Source: Oenanthe sinensis (lineage: Eukaryota > Streptophyta > Magnoliopsida > Apiales > Apiaceae). Taken from it: DNA of 64,000 nucleotides. The notes under the pieces were generated by a model. It was not told the origin of the DNA, ran no database searches, and saw nothing but the letters and a program-made list of their open reading frames with translations. Positions 12,265 to 24,129 of the stretch are shown here, piece after piece; position 1 is the stretch's first letter, and each line of letters opens with the position of its first letter. The stretch covers positions 4,571,501-4,635,500 of the forward strand of contig CM053809.1 in the NCBI GenBank assembly GCA_028671895.1, in the 5' to 3' direction. The translations under genes and the position numbers were made by a program.

Positions 12265-13236
12265 GTTGGCAATGGAGCAAAGGTTGCTGCTTTAGCTGTA
12301 GGGACTTATTATCTATCATTGCCAACTGGGCTTATTTTAGAACTTGAGAACTGTTTTTACGTGCCTGCAATTTGCAGAAACATTATTTCGGTTTCTTGTT
12401 TGGACAAGAAAGGTTTTGCATTTTTAATTCAGAATAATAGTTGTTCCTTTTCTTTGAATAATGTTACCTATGGGGTTGCACGTTTATTTAATGGTTTATA
12501 TATTCTTGATTTAGACATTCCTATCTGTAATTTAAATAACAAACGTCGTAAAACTAATGACTCAAATCAAACATACCTCTAGCACTGTGGTTTAGGCCAT
12601 ATAAATGAGAAGCGCATTTCCAAGTTACATAAAGATGGATACTTAGATAAGTTTGACTTTGAATCATACAAAGCATGCGAACCTTGTCTCATTGGAAAAA
12701 TGACTAAAGATCCTTTTACTAGACAAGGTGAAAGGGCCACTGAACGATTAGAACTTATACATAGCGATGTATGTGGTCCTATGCATACTATGGCAAGAGG
12801 TGGCTTTTACTACTTTATCACGTTTACTGATGATTTTAGTAGATATGGATATGTGTATCTTATGAAGAATAAATCCGATTCTTTTGAAAAGTTCAAAGAA
12901 TACAAAGCTGAAGTAGAAAAGCAAACTGGCGGAAGTATTAAGACTCTACGATCTGATCGTGGAGGTGAATACTTAAGCCATGAATTTAAAAGTTTATTAA
13001 AAGAGTATGGTATTGTATCACAACTCACTCCTCCTAGAATCCCACAATGGAACGGAGTTTCTGAGAGGAGGAATCGTACTTTATTGGACATGGTACGATC
13101 GATGATGAGTCATGCAGATCTTCCAATTAGTTTCTGGGGCTATGCCCTAGAGACGGCTGCTTATACACTTAACTGAGTTCCTACTAAAATGGTTCAGAAG
13201 ACTCCGTAGGAGATATGGGCTGAGAAACGTCAAAGC
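12265..13236 (+). pseudogene. pol: Protease remnant and integrase of the nested copia element
   Basis: 12319-12582 is the end of the protease and the pre-integrase region. TAG at 12580-12582 falls where the LWH of the zinc module is expected, and the zinc module continues with HCGLGHINEKR and CEPCLIGK. The integrase core shows Asp in LIHSDVCGPM (about 12757), Asp in LRSDRGGEY (about 12950) and Glu in WNGVSERRNR (about 13060). Stops at 13174 (TGA) and 13207 (TAG) follow. One is compatible with C-to-T decay of an Arg codon. Confidence 0.87.
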
Positions 13237-15112
13237 ATGTCATTTATGAAAGTTTGGGGATATGAGGCGTTTGTGATACGTCTAACTTCTGACAAGCTAG
13301 GACCTAAATCAGAAAAATGTAATTTTGTGGGATACCCAATTGAAACAAAGGGTTATTCTTTCTATAATCCTTCAGAGAACAAAGTGTTTGTTGCTCGAAT
13401 TGCAGTGTTCCTTGAAAGAGAAATGTTGTCTAAGAAAGACAGTGGGAGGATAATAGATTTCGATGAAATTCGAGACCCACATGATAACAATGAACCAATG
13501 AAGGAACCTGAGCAGAATGTACAAGAAAACAATACTACTCAGGAAACACAGGTTGTTTGTAGGTCTGGTAGGATTCGTCATGAGCCCGAGAGATATTATG
13601 GATTTCTCTTGACTCAAGATGGTGATGTGATGCTTGTGGATGAAGATGAGCCTCTCACGTACCAAGAATCTATTAACACTCCAGAATCTAAGATATGGCT
13701 GGATGCCATGAAATATGAGATGGAATCCATGTATACTAATCAAGTTTGGACTTTGGTTGATCCACTTGAAGGGGTAAAACCTATAGGGTGTAAGTGGGTT
13801 TTCAAAAAGAAGACCGACATGGATGGTAATGTACAGACCTATAAAGCACGATTGGTGGCAAAAGGTTTCAAGCAAATTCATGGTATTAACTATGATGAAG
13901 ATTTTTCACCAGTGGCTATGGTCAAGTCCATCAGGATTTTGCTTGCTATAGCTGCTTACCATGACTATGAAATCTGGCAAATGGATGTCAAAACCGCTTT
14001 CTTAAATGGCAGCCTTGAAGAAGATGTGGATGTGTACATGAAACAGCCTGAAGGTTTTGTTGATCCATTGGATGCTGGAAAGGTATGTAAGTTGCGTCGA
14101 TCCATTTATGGATTGAAACAAGCCTCGAGGAGATGGAACATCCATTTTGATGAAACCGTCAAAGAGTTTGGGTTTATTCAAAATGAAGATAAACCATGTG
14201 TTTACAAGAAGGTTAGTGGGAGCAATGTGTCATTCCTAGTATTATATATTGATGATATATTAATCATAGGGAATGACATTCCTTCTTTACAGGATGTTAA
14301 GACTTGGTTGAGTAAGAATTTCTCAATGAAAGACTTAGGCGAAACGACCTATATTTTAGGTATCAGGATCTACGGAGATAGATCAAGAAGAATGATCGGC
14401 CTAAGTCAGAGTACATACATTGACAAAGTTTTGCATCGATTTGAGATGCAAGATGCAAAAAGGGGATTTGTCCCGATGTCTCATGGGATATCGATCTCAA
14501 AAGATAACAGTCCTAAATCATTGGATGATAAGGACCGTATGAGTAAAGTTCCATATGCTTCAGCAATTGGTTCTATAATGTACGTAATGATATGTACTCA
14601 TCCTGATGTCTCGTATGCTTTGAGCATGACGAGTAGATATCAGTCTAATCCAGGAAAAGGTCACTGGACAGCAGTCAAAAATATTCTTAAGTACTTGAAG
14701 AGGACTAAAGATCAATTCTTGGTATATGGAGGAGAAGATAAGCTGGTTGTAAAAGGTTACACCGATGCTAGTTTCCAGACAAACAAGGATGATTCGATTT
14801 CTCAGTCTGGGTTTGTGTTTTATCTAAATGGAGGTGCTGTAAGCTGGAAAATTTCGAAGCAAGAGACAGTTGTTGTTTCTACAATAGAGCCTGAGTATAT
14901 TGATGCTTGTGAATCAGCCAATGAGGCTGTTTGGGGATGTACTTAGGAGATATCACAAAATTAATGAGATCAATGATCAAGGAGATATACATATATGTAA
15001 AGTGCATACTAATAAAAATAACGCAGACCCACTGACTAAGACTTTATCGTAGCAGAAGCATGAAGGTCATACTAATTCTATTGTTATTAGATACATGAGA
15101 GATTGGCTCTAG
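13237..15112 (+). pseudogene. pol: Reverse transcriptase and RNase H of the nested copia element
   Basis: The 569-codon open frame contains the copia RT from KWVFKKKTDMDG to the thumb. The intact catalytic box YIDD is at 14245-14256. The region ILKYLKRTKDQFL follows, then RNase H (YTDASFQTNKDD, GGAVSWKISKQETVVVST). TAG at 14944-14946 interrupts near the end. A short deletion or shift follows, and the frame resumes at KVHTNKNNADPL to a terminal TAG at 15110-15112. This is the best kept coding block of the element. Confidence 0.9.
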
Positions 15113-15126
15113 TACAAGTGAGAGAT

Positions 15127-16711
15127 TGTTAGTATTGGTGTCCTAGAGACAATACTTTTAATGTTTTATTGAAAACAATTATGTTATGTCATTATTTAAT
15201 TAATATTTATTATGTCTTTATTTATTACATCATAAATTGAAAGAATAATAAATGTCCTTGTAATATTAATACGTAATATATATCTTTAAGTATGTGACTT
15301 AAAAATGAGATTATATGAATAGTATTTTATTCCTAAAATTCCCTAGTCAAGTATTATTATTTAAAGACAGTAATAATGCAATAAGACTAGTATGTTTGTT
15401 GACAGATGATCACATCTCATTGGTCATAGGTATGGTGATACTAAAGTCAAGAACATAAGTGTATGTATCAATACATGACACTGGAAAGACCCGCCGTGAG
15501 ATTCTACATGTTAATAAGGGTCATAAGAAATCTCACAGTGATAATGATGTAATGATCCTCTGACTTGAAATCATTATATTTCTATACGAGAATTAATATA
15601 CTTTGATTATACTCAAAGTTACCTTTAACCGGGTAATGATAAAGGTTGACATTTGGTATGCTATGAATCGTATGGGGAATATGAATGATAGATATATGAT
15701 TTAACCCTCCAATTCTAGGAGTGATATTATTGGCCTCTTGATTGAGTGAGACTATGAAATGCATGGCCATACTCAAATATTGATTTGTTTAAATAGTCTA
15801 CTCATTGATCAAGGAAATCAAGATTAAACGTTGAAGAGGATGACACTATACATGCCTCGAGTTTGATCTATAATATAAGGTTAAAGGGATTATATTACAT
15901 TGCACATTATTCACGAAAGATTTAATTGAATAACCAATTATTATTGTTACTTGGGTAGCAATGATGTATTACTAGATGCCGCTCATTGTTTATAATTTTA
16001 TTATTAGATAATAAAATTATTGTCAACGTAATAATAACCTAAATGGTCACACACAAAGAACGTCAAAACAGATGTTTATTTAAATTACGAATTTAAATAT
16101 ATTATTGTTTATTCGAATTTAATTATTGAATTAATTAAGTGGGACTTGATTAATTATATTAGAATTCAAATTTAATAAGTATTATTATTATTCGAATTTA
16201 ATTATTAAATTAATTAAGTGGGACTTGATTAATTATATTAGAATTCAGATTTAATAATAATAATAACCCAAAGTCATAATGGGTTTTGGAAATCACATGG
16301 ATTAGGGTGAGGCCCAAAATCTCTCTCTCCCCCCTATATATACATAATGATGTATAGTATTAGGGTTTAATCATCAGATTTCATTTTTAGAGAAAAACCC
16401 TTGCTGCTCAATATCAAGATAGGCTAGAGAAAGAGAAAGAGAGAGGCAAACAATTCGGCTAGTACCGACTCCGGTGATCGTAGGACGATCGGGCGTTCGT
16501 GTGGACTTCTTTGGAAAACAGATCTTTGCAACAAAGGGCTGCTGTGATTCATCTTTTCTGGACCTCCAATAAACATCATACGGAAAGCTTTGTTAAGGTA
16601 CATACTTCTTCACCATAATCATCCAACGTTATACATGGATCCTGCGATTGAGTTTCGATTTTTATTGTTTTTATATTAATTCCGCTGCGTTTTCATGCCC
16701 AAAACCCTTCA
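15127..16711 (+). repeat. 3' LTR of the nested copia element
   Basis: It begins TGTTAGTATTGG right after a purine-rich AAGTGAGAGAT and ends CCCTTCA followed by the GGGCC duplication. The TATA box TATATATAC is at 16335-16343. The internal 79-bp duplication is present here as in the 5' LTR, so it predates the insertion. Confidence 0.95.
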
Positions 16712-16879
16712 GGGCCTTCCAAAGATACAGAGACCCACGAGTCTATTAATGAAAGCCCATGAACCACTTAAATCCAAGGGTGAAATTGGAGCCTCAAGCC
16801 TTCTACAAAGAAGCCCAACTAAGATCCATATTATCGAGGGCCTAAAACCCACATAGCTCAACTCATTTCCATTCCTGAA

Positions 16880-18245
16880 GGAACAAAGAAATTTCGACTT
16901 AACTAGGTGTTTGAGTGTCAATTCGACTTCATTCCAAGTTGAAAATTACAAAGTCATGAGGCCCCAAAATATTTCGACCTGGGAAGTGATTTGAATGTTA
17001 ACTCGACTTCATTCCAAGTCAAAAATTACATAACCATGAGGCCCCAAAATATTTCAACCTGGGAGGTAAAATGAGTGTTAATTTGACCTCATTCCAAGTC
17101 GACAATTACAAGTCCAAGAGGCCCTAGAAGACATCGAGCAGGGCGGTAAAATGGGATCTAGTTCGACCTCGAATTAGGTTGACGAGCATTCAAGTCAACA
17201 CAAACATCAACCTCGATTGCAATGCAAGGAATGAAGTTTTTATCAACTTCAAATGAGGTCGATAATCGATTTCAACTTAAAATCAACCTGGAGGGTGAAC
17301 TAAGGGTCAATTCGACCTCAATCTAGGATAAACATAACGAAGGTTTTTGAACCCAAATCATATCAACATGGGAGGTAAAACAAGGTTGTAATCAACCTCG
17401 AACCAAGTCGAAAGTCACCCAAGTATTGGAAAATAAGGGAAATCGACTTGGATGTACATTCAAGGTATAATTCGACCTCAATCGAGGTCGAAATAAAACC
17501 AAAGCCAAGAGGCCAATCGACCTCAATTGCTAATCGACCTGGATGTATATTTGAAGTATAATTCAACCTCAATCGAGGTCAAAATGAAGATAAAGCTAAG
17601 AAGGCCTACTCAACCTCAAAATCAAATTCGACTTCAGGTCGATAATCAACCTCGATTGCCAATCGATCTCAGTGTAAATCTGAGGAATAATTCGACCTCA
17701 ATCGAGGTCGAATTAAATCTATAGTCAGGAGGCCAATCGACTTCATTCCAAAAACGAGTTTGGGGGGGGGGGAGAAGTGAAGAATTAATTGACCTCATTC
17801 CAAGTCGATAATCAACCTCAAATCCAAAATTGACGTATGGGTGTACTTGAGGTTGTGTTCGACCTCAATCCAGGTCGATAGAAGGACAATCCATTAAGGC
17901 CATTTCGACCTCGAATCCCATCGACCTGGAAGGGGAATTGAGGTCTAAATCGACTTCATTCCAAGTCGATGAAACCAAGGCATTGGATCCCTTCGACCTC
18001 GAATCCCATCGACCTAGAAGGGGAATTGAGGTCTAAATCGACTTCATTCCAAGTCGATGAAACCAAGGCATTAAAGCCATTCGACCTCGAATCCCATCGA
18101 CCTAGAAGGGGAATTGAGGTCTGAATCAACCTCATTCCAGGTTGATGAAACTAAGGCATTAGATCCCTTCAAACTCGATTCCCAGAATCGACCTGGAATG
18201 GGAAACGAGCCCTAATTCGACCTCATTCCAGGTCGAATTGGTCAA
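16880..18245 (+). repeat. Tandem array of 80-88 bp units rich in TCGACCT/AGGTCGA palindromes
   Basis: The unit GAGGCCCCAAAATATTTC recurs at 16958, 17038 and 17118, a spacing of 80. GAAACCAAGGCATT recurs at 17971 and 18059 and as GAAACTAAGGCATT at 18147, a spacing of 88. In between, degenerate units keep pairs of CGACCTC...GAGGTCG, often as near-perfect palindromes such as TTCGACCTCAATCGAGGTCG (about 17471). Roughly 16 units fit. It is the non-coding 3' region of the Tat element, upstream of the polypurine tract, a region known in this lineage for variable tandem repeats. Nothing in it is coding. Confidence 0.85.
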
Positions 18246-18450
18246 GACCTCGAAAATTTCCCATTTTTTAATTCGTTAAAAATAAAGTCCTCGGGGGACC
18301 AATTTTTGTGATATTAATTTCTTTGAAAGGGATTAATAATGACAAGGCCTGAGCCCATAAGTCGAGATAAAAATTGATTGAAACGAGTCAAAATCCCAAT
18401 ATGGTACTGAAATCCCTTTGTGAATACGAAAATTCACGAAGTTTTCCTAA

Positions 18451-18465
18451 AAGTTGGGGGGCAAA
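18451..18465 (+). other. Polypurine tract of the Tat element
   Basis: AAGTTGGGGGGCAAA lies directly before the TG of the 3' LTR, the usual plus-strand primer site. Confidence 0.75.
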
Positions 18466-19076
18466 TGATATGGGTAAAAATAGCCCTGAAGAGATAATAA
18501 ATATAGCATTTATTATTTCAGTTATTAGATCTAGTGTGGTCCAAAGGCTTGGGCCCTTTAAACGAAATAGGAAAATAAATCCTAGGATCAACTGGATTTG
18601 TAATCCAAGGATCAACTGGATTTGTAAGTCTAGCCCACAAGCTCTGTTGAATCCATAGGCCCAGTAAACCTTTGTTATTAATTAATTTCGTAATTAATTA
18701 ATAATGGCTCAGTAAATGCCCAAGAAGCCTATTGAAGGCTCTTATCCTAGAAGGATCTAGAAAACCTAGCATGGGAAGAGTCCAATGAGGACTCTCATTC
18801 CAAGGAGGTTTCAACAACCTTTTCACTAGAAGACTTGGCCACCAAGTCTCCTAATTCTAATTTAATTCCAAGGCCCTTGTGCGCCTATATAAAGGGCTTA
18901 ACCCCTCAACATTAGAACTACATTTTTTGGCTTGATTCTCACACTCATTGAGATACGTAGACAGTTAACGAGGACCTGAGTTAGTCACGAAACGTTAGTC
19001 AGCCATTAAACTCGAAATTCTCTCAAACCCTAGCATTAATTACATATTAAATACACCTAATTTTTAATCCGTAACA
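18466..19076 (+). repeat. 3' LTR of the Tat element
   Basis: The LTR is 611 bp, starting TGATATGGG and ending CCGTAACA. Its last 412 bases match window positions 1-414. The TATA box TATATAAA is at 18886-18893. A 23-base direct repeat around AGGATCAACTGGATTTGTAA occurs twice near 18590-18627. Confidence 0.93.
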
Positions 19077-20105
19077 ATAAGTCAAAATAAAAATCAAATA
19101 AAATAATTTATCACAATATTAAATTCGTCTTTATCCCTTTTTTATGTATTGTTATTAATCGAATCAGGTGATTGTATACCATAGTTATGATTATCATACT
19201 CTGGTCCGAGCACATCATGTCGGTCGTATTTGTGATAACAATGATTATAACTTTGCTAGAGTTATTATATAAATATAATACAATCCTTTTAAAATTATAA
19301 TCTCAAAATATACAATGATAGTTAATACAAATTATTTAAATCAATAATATTTTATAAATTAAATAATATAATCAATAATATAACAATTTTTATATATTAG
19401 ATAAATTTAAAACAACCATTAAATTAAATGAATAATAAATGAATATTAAAACATTAATAAAAAAATCATAGATATTAAAAAATTCGTGCATCAAATATGT
19501 TATAAATTTATAATATAATAATAATCCAAAACAAATATAAAAAATTTATTCGAATCAATATATAATAAAATAATTTAAAAATCATATTATTTATATTATT
19601 GTTAAGCAAAAATTTATTTATCTACCTATTGAGACTTGGGGACTCTTATTGGGCTTGGTATTTCTCATCCATCAGTATCAATTCAATCCACAAAATTCTG
19701 AATAATAGACAAATATAAGTGTTATATTTTTATTGAGAAAAAAATTACTAAAGTAATTAGTTGAAAAAATGTTAAAAATACCTATTTTTAAGAAAAAAAT
19801 ATCATATTTTAGTTGGATGGTTATTTTAACCTAATGGGATACTGGTACTTGGATATTTCATTTTATATAAGATACTTCACTTGCGAATGCGTATCTATAA
19901 AAATAAAAATTAAGATATTTAATTGACAAATGCATATCCTATACAAAATAAAATATTCAACTCACAAATGAGTATCCTATTGATTCAAAATTGGTGTTTT
20001 CGTAATACAATTCTAAAAATTGGGTAACAAAGCCCTAATTAGTTTTATATTAAGCCGTAATTAGCTTTTAACTAACGAGTGTGCTTATTAACTAAGCAAT
20101 GTTAG
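19077..20105 (+). other. AT-rich intergenic stretch upstream of MOG1
   Basis: No coding signal or recognised repeat is seen. Short runs around GGTGATTGTATACCATAG (19168) and the TATCC-rich stretch 19860-19990 (three imperfect copies of 'GATATT...AATTCACAAATG') suggest old short repeats. Confidence 0.4.
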
Positions 20106-20110
20106 CCTCC

Positions 20111-20117
20111 ATATATA
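20111..20117 (+). promoter_or_regulatory. Candidate TATA box of MOG1
   Basis: CATATATACTG lies about 70 bases upstream of the start codon. A CT-rich leader (TTTTTTTTTCTCTTCTCTG, 20141-20159) typical of plant 5' UTRs lies between them. Confidence 0.5.
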
Positions 20118-20183
20118 CTGTACCGTACAAATTTCACCCCTTTTTTTTTCTCTTCTCTGATTGATATTCATATACACACATAT

Positions 20184-23100
20184 ATGGCAGAAGAAATATC
20201 AAACCGAAGCTTATTTGGTGGCGCTATTGTCTGCAATTTCCCTCAACGCTTCCAGGTACCATTCAGTTTCGGTGTGTGTGTTTGTGTGTGTGTGCGTGTT
20301 TTGTATGTGTTTTAATGAGTTATGTCTTATGATGTTGTCAATTGTAGGATTTGAGTGATGTTCGTCAAGTTCCTGATCATCAGGTTTGTTTTATCATGTT
20401 TTTCTCTTTTTTTTTTGAATTGTCTGTTCTAATAAATCTCGGGTTCTCGGGTTAACTCTGAACGTGATATAACAAGGTTTGTTTCATTTCATTATTTTAT
20501 TCCAGTAACATGGCATACTAAAGTTATACATATATAGACTCGTGTTTAGAACATCTCCTAGTTGACTTCTAAATATAATATAAATAATTAAGTTTCTAGT
20601 AAGTTAATACATTATCAAGAGTGTCAACTCCAATAATATCTTTTATATTTATTTTATTTTTTATTCATATTTAGACCCCACTGTGATAAAAGGAGAGAGA
20701 AATGTAATAGATGTTTTGGAGGGAATGAATTTTTTATTAATAAAAACTAGTTAAGTGCCATGTGTAGGCTCCTAAATTAGAGGAGAGAAAAGAGGCTCTT
20801 AAGGTTTTTAGGAGTCTCTTGGAGCTCAATTTTTTGTTATACTCTCTTTATTTTGATTTAAGAGCTTGTTTAGGAGTCTCTTGGAGATGCTCTTAGGTGC
20901 GAACAGTTTTTACTTGAAAATTGTTGTGCACTTTTAAAAAATGGCAGAATGATGTGTACAACAACACGTGCAGAGCTGCTTTTACTAGTGTTGGACTATA
21001 TATATATGTATAGGTTTATTGTGAAGTGGAATTTATTTTATATATATAGGAAGCATTTGCAGATCCTGGAAGGGATGAAAGTTTGGTATTTGAGCTGTTG
21101 GATTTGAAACACGATGTTCCCGACAATGGAAGTGCTACCTGGTTCTTTCAAGACCTTGCCTCTGAACAGGAGGCTGGGGGAACCATGGTAAATTTACTCC
21201 TTTTCAGTATTACTATTTCACTTATCTTACAAGCAGTAACATTTAGTAAATTCTCATAATTAACAAAGTTGTTTGTTATTTGATAGATTATATTTTCTTA
21301 ATAGAATTGAATCGGTGATGTAATGATGTTTGTAGGTGGTTGTAAAAACTATATGATTGTTAAAGTCTACTCCTTTTTATCTTTAGTTTTCGTCCTTGCA
21401 ACTTCTCGTCAAGTTTGTTTGCCCCTTTATCCTAACCTAATAGTTGGTGATTATTGGAGTACGAAATAAGAATCTAAGACATGAAGTTCTTTCTTGTAGA
21501 GGTGCTTGGTAGCATTATGTAGTACAAGTACTACTATCTTTGTATAATTGTACGTAATTGACTGTGCTTTAACTGAAATTTGGTTATGTCTTTAGTCATT
21601 TAACACTCTATACATAAATTTAAATGTTGTTGTCCCCACTCGCCAGGACAGGTCATCTGCTCTTTTACCAATATAGTCTGGTAGTAGTCTTGAGGATAAA
21701 GGTAGAGCTCTTTTAAATTAGTGGGTTCCTAATTGTATTTTCACCTTTTGTTAACTTGCATTATTCAGGTAATTGAGCAATCAGGAGTTTTTGAGGCTGA
21801 ATGGTTGCGGTTTAGAAACATGCCTGCAATAGTGACGACCACCGTTGGACAAATGGTATATACCATTAGATTAAATCTGTCAGACTTCTATACATTTTCA
21901 TTGTGAACTTTCTTGTGTTTTGTTAAACTCATAACACCGATTGTTTATACATGTTGTAGTTCTACTTGATGCACACTAATTTCTTTTTTCTATCTCTTCG
22001 GTGTTTGGGATCCGATAAATGGTTTCCAATTAATTAACTGGTGTATTGTAATGATTTACTCGCCTGTCTGCCCATGTTACACTTCTGTTTCCCGGGCTTC
22101 CGTTTGTATCATAAAATCACCAAAAGAAGTTGACTCGGGTCATTGTTTGTTGTTAAGTTGGAGGATAAGATGTATGAGTAATTTCTGACCTGATTATAAA
22201 ATAGTCATGACACGTAAGTCGTGTAGAATGGTTGCATAGTATGTTTCCCAACTTTTTATATCGGTGTCGAAACGGCAGTAAGATATTTTCTAAACTCAGG
22301 TCTAAGCCATATATATTAAAGAATGATAGATTAATTTGGAGGGACATGCTATCTGCTATATGTGATAGTACTATTGACAGCAAAAGAATTGATTTCATTT
22401 GTATCAAGTTATCAAAATATGTAACTTTACACTTTTGAGAGAAAGAAGTACATGGAAAAGAATCAAAAGTATTGAAAGTTTAAGCAGACTGCTAGAGTTA
22501 TTAATGTATAATTTAAGAGGCAAACACATTGGCTGGTCTTTTGCTGACTTCTATGACTTTGTGGTTCAATATGATTCTAATAATTAGTTAGTTTCTCCAT
22601 GTCTGTAGGCTGCTACTAGATTTTTATAAAGCTGCCGGATACTCAAAAGTCTAATATATCGAAAAATCTGTTCTGGCATTAGAAGTTGGTATCATTAGAT
22701 GTTTAGTCAAGTGACGTGATCAGTTAATTAAAGTTTAAAAAGTCTGAGAAGAAATACAAGTCTGTGTTATTTGAAATATATGAGAATTGGTATTACTGAT
22801 AAAACAATATCCAGAGCTTAGTGAAAAAGAAGAGGTATTTGGCAATTAGGAGGATTGAAGATATCCATTTACTATAATTAAGTAAGATAATAACTGGGGG
22901 TTTTATGCTTGTAAAAAGAAATAATTTATGTTTGGACGTGCTTTCTTGTAAAAAGAAATATTAGGATGAACCACAAAGAAAAGCTTTAGTGGTATATGTG
23001 GGTTAGCAGACCAAAGTGATTACTCGAACAGGATTTTCTTTCTTTTTTGTCATTGCAGAAATTAGCACATCCTCTCATCCATGCATATCGCCATATCTCC

Positions 23101-24129
23101 CCTTGCCTCAATTTGCTTGTTTGTGTAATACGTCTCTGACTACATTCTGTTCTACTCTTGTGTAGGCCATCTCTAAGGGGCGCCAAGGAAGGGAAGCTCA
23201 AAATATTGTAAAGGTAAGTTGTATGCTGTTTTTGTTAATCTCATGATTCTCATCTAGTTGTATGCAATTGAGCTGACTGGTGAGTTCGAAACCTTGGTTC
23301 CCGCAGGTGTATCTTGCAAATTTGCGCCTGAAGGAAGTTGGCACAGATGTACTTATCACTGCATATGAGCCCCTTCTAATAAAGTAAGCCTGAACAATTT
23401 TTTTGGCTTTAAGTACATTCTATGCTTCGGTGTTCCTTTAGCCAACTGATTACTGGGAAGTAGGTACAAGTTTTACTTGTATTAACTACAAGACATCCAC
23501 TTCCTGGTCTGGCATATGTTGATAGGATTTTTTTGAAATCGATTGTCATATTGTGGATGACAAAATGTGCTGGAGGTTGTTTGGTATGGGATACATTGTT
23601 GGATCGGAAGGTAGTAGTTGCTCAACACTTCAGGGTGTTGAGGGGACTGTAGTAAGACCAATAAGTTAAATCACTATATCTACTCCTCTTTTTTATTTCC
23701 ATCATCATTCTGGTAATGTTCTAGAGAATATGTGTACTTTTATCTGCTGTGTTTCAATAATCAAAGTGCACAGAGGCTTCGTATGTTGTTCTTCTATGTA
23801 TGAACAAGACACTGATGTATGTAACCGAATCGTTACCATATTTATCATCGTGCATATGGTCAAGTAAATAGATACATTTTATTTGGATATTAATTATGCA
23901 TTGCTTCATCTGAAATTTACTAGTATTTCGTCAAGAAGGAAAGAAGCCTTACCTGTTATTACACTCATATAATTGTTGCAGCCATCTTAGTGAGAGTGCC
24001 AACACAGTTGGAGCTGGCTTAGCTGTACCTGCAGCACAATCTGGATTTAAGCCAATGGATGATGTTTTCAAATTGGCAGTCTCAAGCTTCAGAGTCCTTG
24101 ATTGGAGTCTTTTTGGTAGTCCTGCATAA
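20184..24129 (+). CDS. MOG1: MOG1-like Ran-binding nuclear import protein, seven exons
   Basis: Exons are 20184-20255, 20348-20383, 21050-21187, 21769-21855, 23166-23213, 23307-23383 and 23982-24129. All introns are GT-AG, phases agree, and the sum is 606 bp (201 residues). The protein starts MAEEISNRSLFGGAIVC and has QVPDHQEAFADP, DESLVFELLDLK and TWFFQDLASEQ. It continues with QGREAQNIVKVYLANLRLK and ends DWSLFGSPA. This is the Mog1/RANGRF family (about 190-220 residues), which binds Ran GTPase, promotes nucleotide release and supports nuclear protein import. No break is seen, so the gene looks functional. Intron 2 contains a MITE. Intron 4 is long (1310 bp) with nothing recognised in it. 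Confidence 0.93.
20549..20892. mobile_element. Harbinger/Tourist-like MITE in MOG1 intron 2
   Basis: The 344-bp element has imperfect terminal inverted repeats (GAACATCTCC...GGAGATGCTC, similarity extending about 28 bases). It is flanked by TTA on both sides (20546-20548 and 20893-20895). A 3-bp TTA duplication and short size suit PIF/Harbinger-derived MITEs. No coding capacity is seen. Confidence 0.65.

Larger units (their letters stand above)
8259..16716 (+). mobile_element. Complete nested Ty1/copia retrotransposon with GGGCC target duplication
   Basis: Two LTRs of 1582 and 1585 bp (8264-9845 and 15127-16711) flank 5.3 kb of copia gag-pol. The 5-bp target duplication GGGCC is perfect (8259-8263 and 16712-16716). 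It interrupts the Tat element between its antisense gene and its 3' repeat array, so it is younger than that element. The order is gag, protease, integrase, RT, RNase H, as in all copia elements. The long LTRs suggest an Angela/Tork-like or related group; I do not assign the lineage firmly. Several stops make it non-autonomous. Confidence 0.95.
1..19076 (+). mobile_element. Ty3/gypsy LTR retrotransposon, Tat/Retand type, 5' end outside window
   Basis: The first 414 bases match 18665-19076, so the window opens inside the 5' LTR and the element ends at 19076. The domain order is gag, protease, RT, RNase H, a second RNase H, integrase. An antisense gene and a tandem-repeat array follow before the 3' LTR. 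A second, archaeal-type RNase H, an antisense extra ORF and a repeat-rich 3' region are known traits of the plant Tat lineage. Without the nested copia element the visible part is about 10.6 kb. Every coding part carries stops or frameshifts, so this copy is not autonomous. The 5' target duplication lies outside the window; the bases after the 3' LTR are ATAAG. Confidence 0.9.

Noticed and set aside
16880..18245. CRISPR-like regular repeats
   Set aside because: The repeats are long, degenerate and contiguous without unique spacers, and lie inside a plant retrotransposon.
22153..22587. Several short open frames in MOG1 intron 4
   Set aside because: They are AT-rich, overlap on both strands and show no recognisable domain; the intron is bounded by good splice sites.
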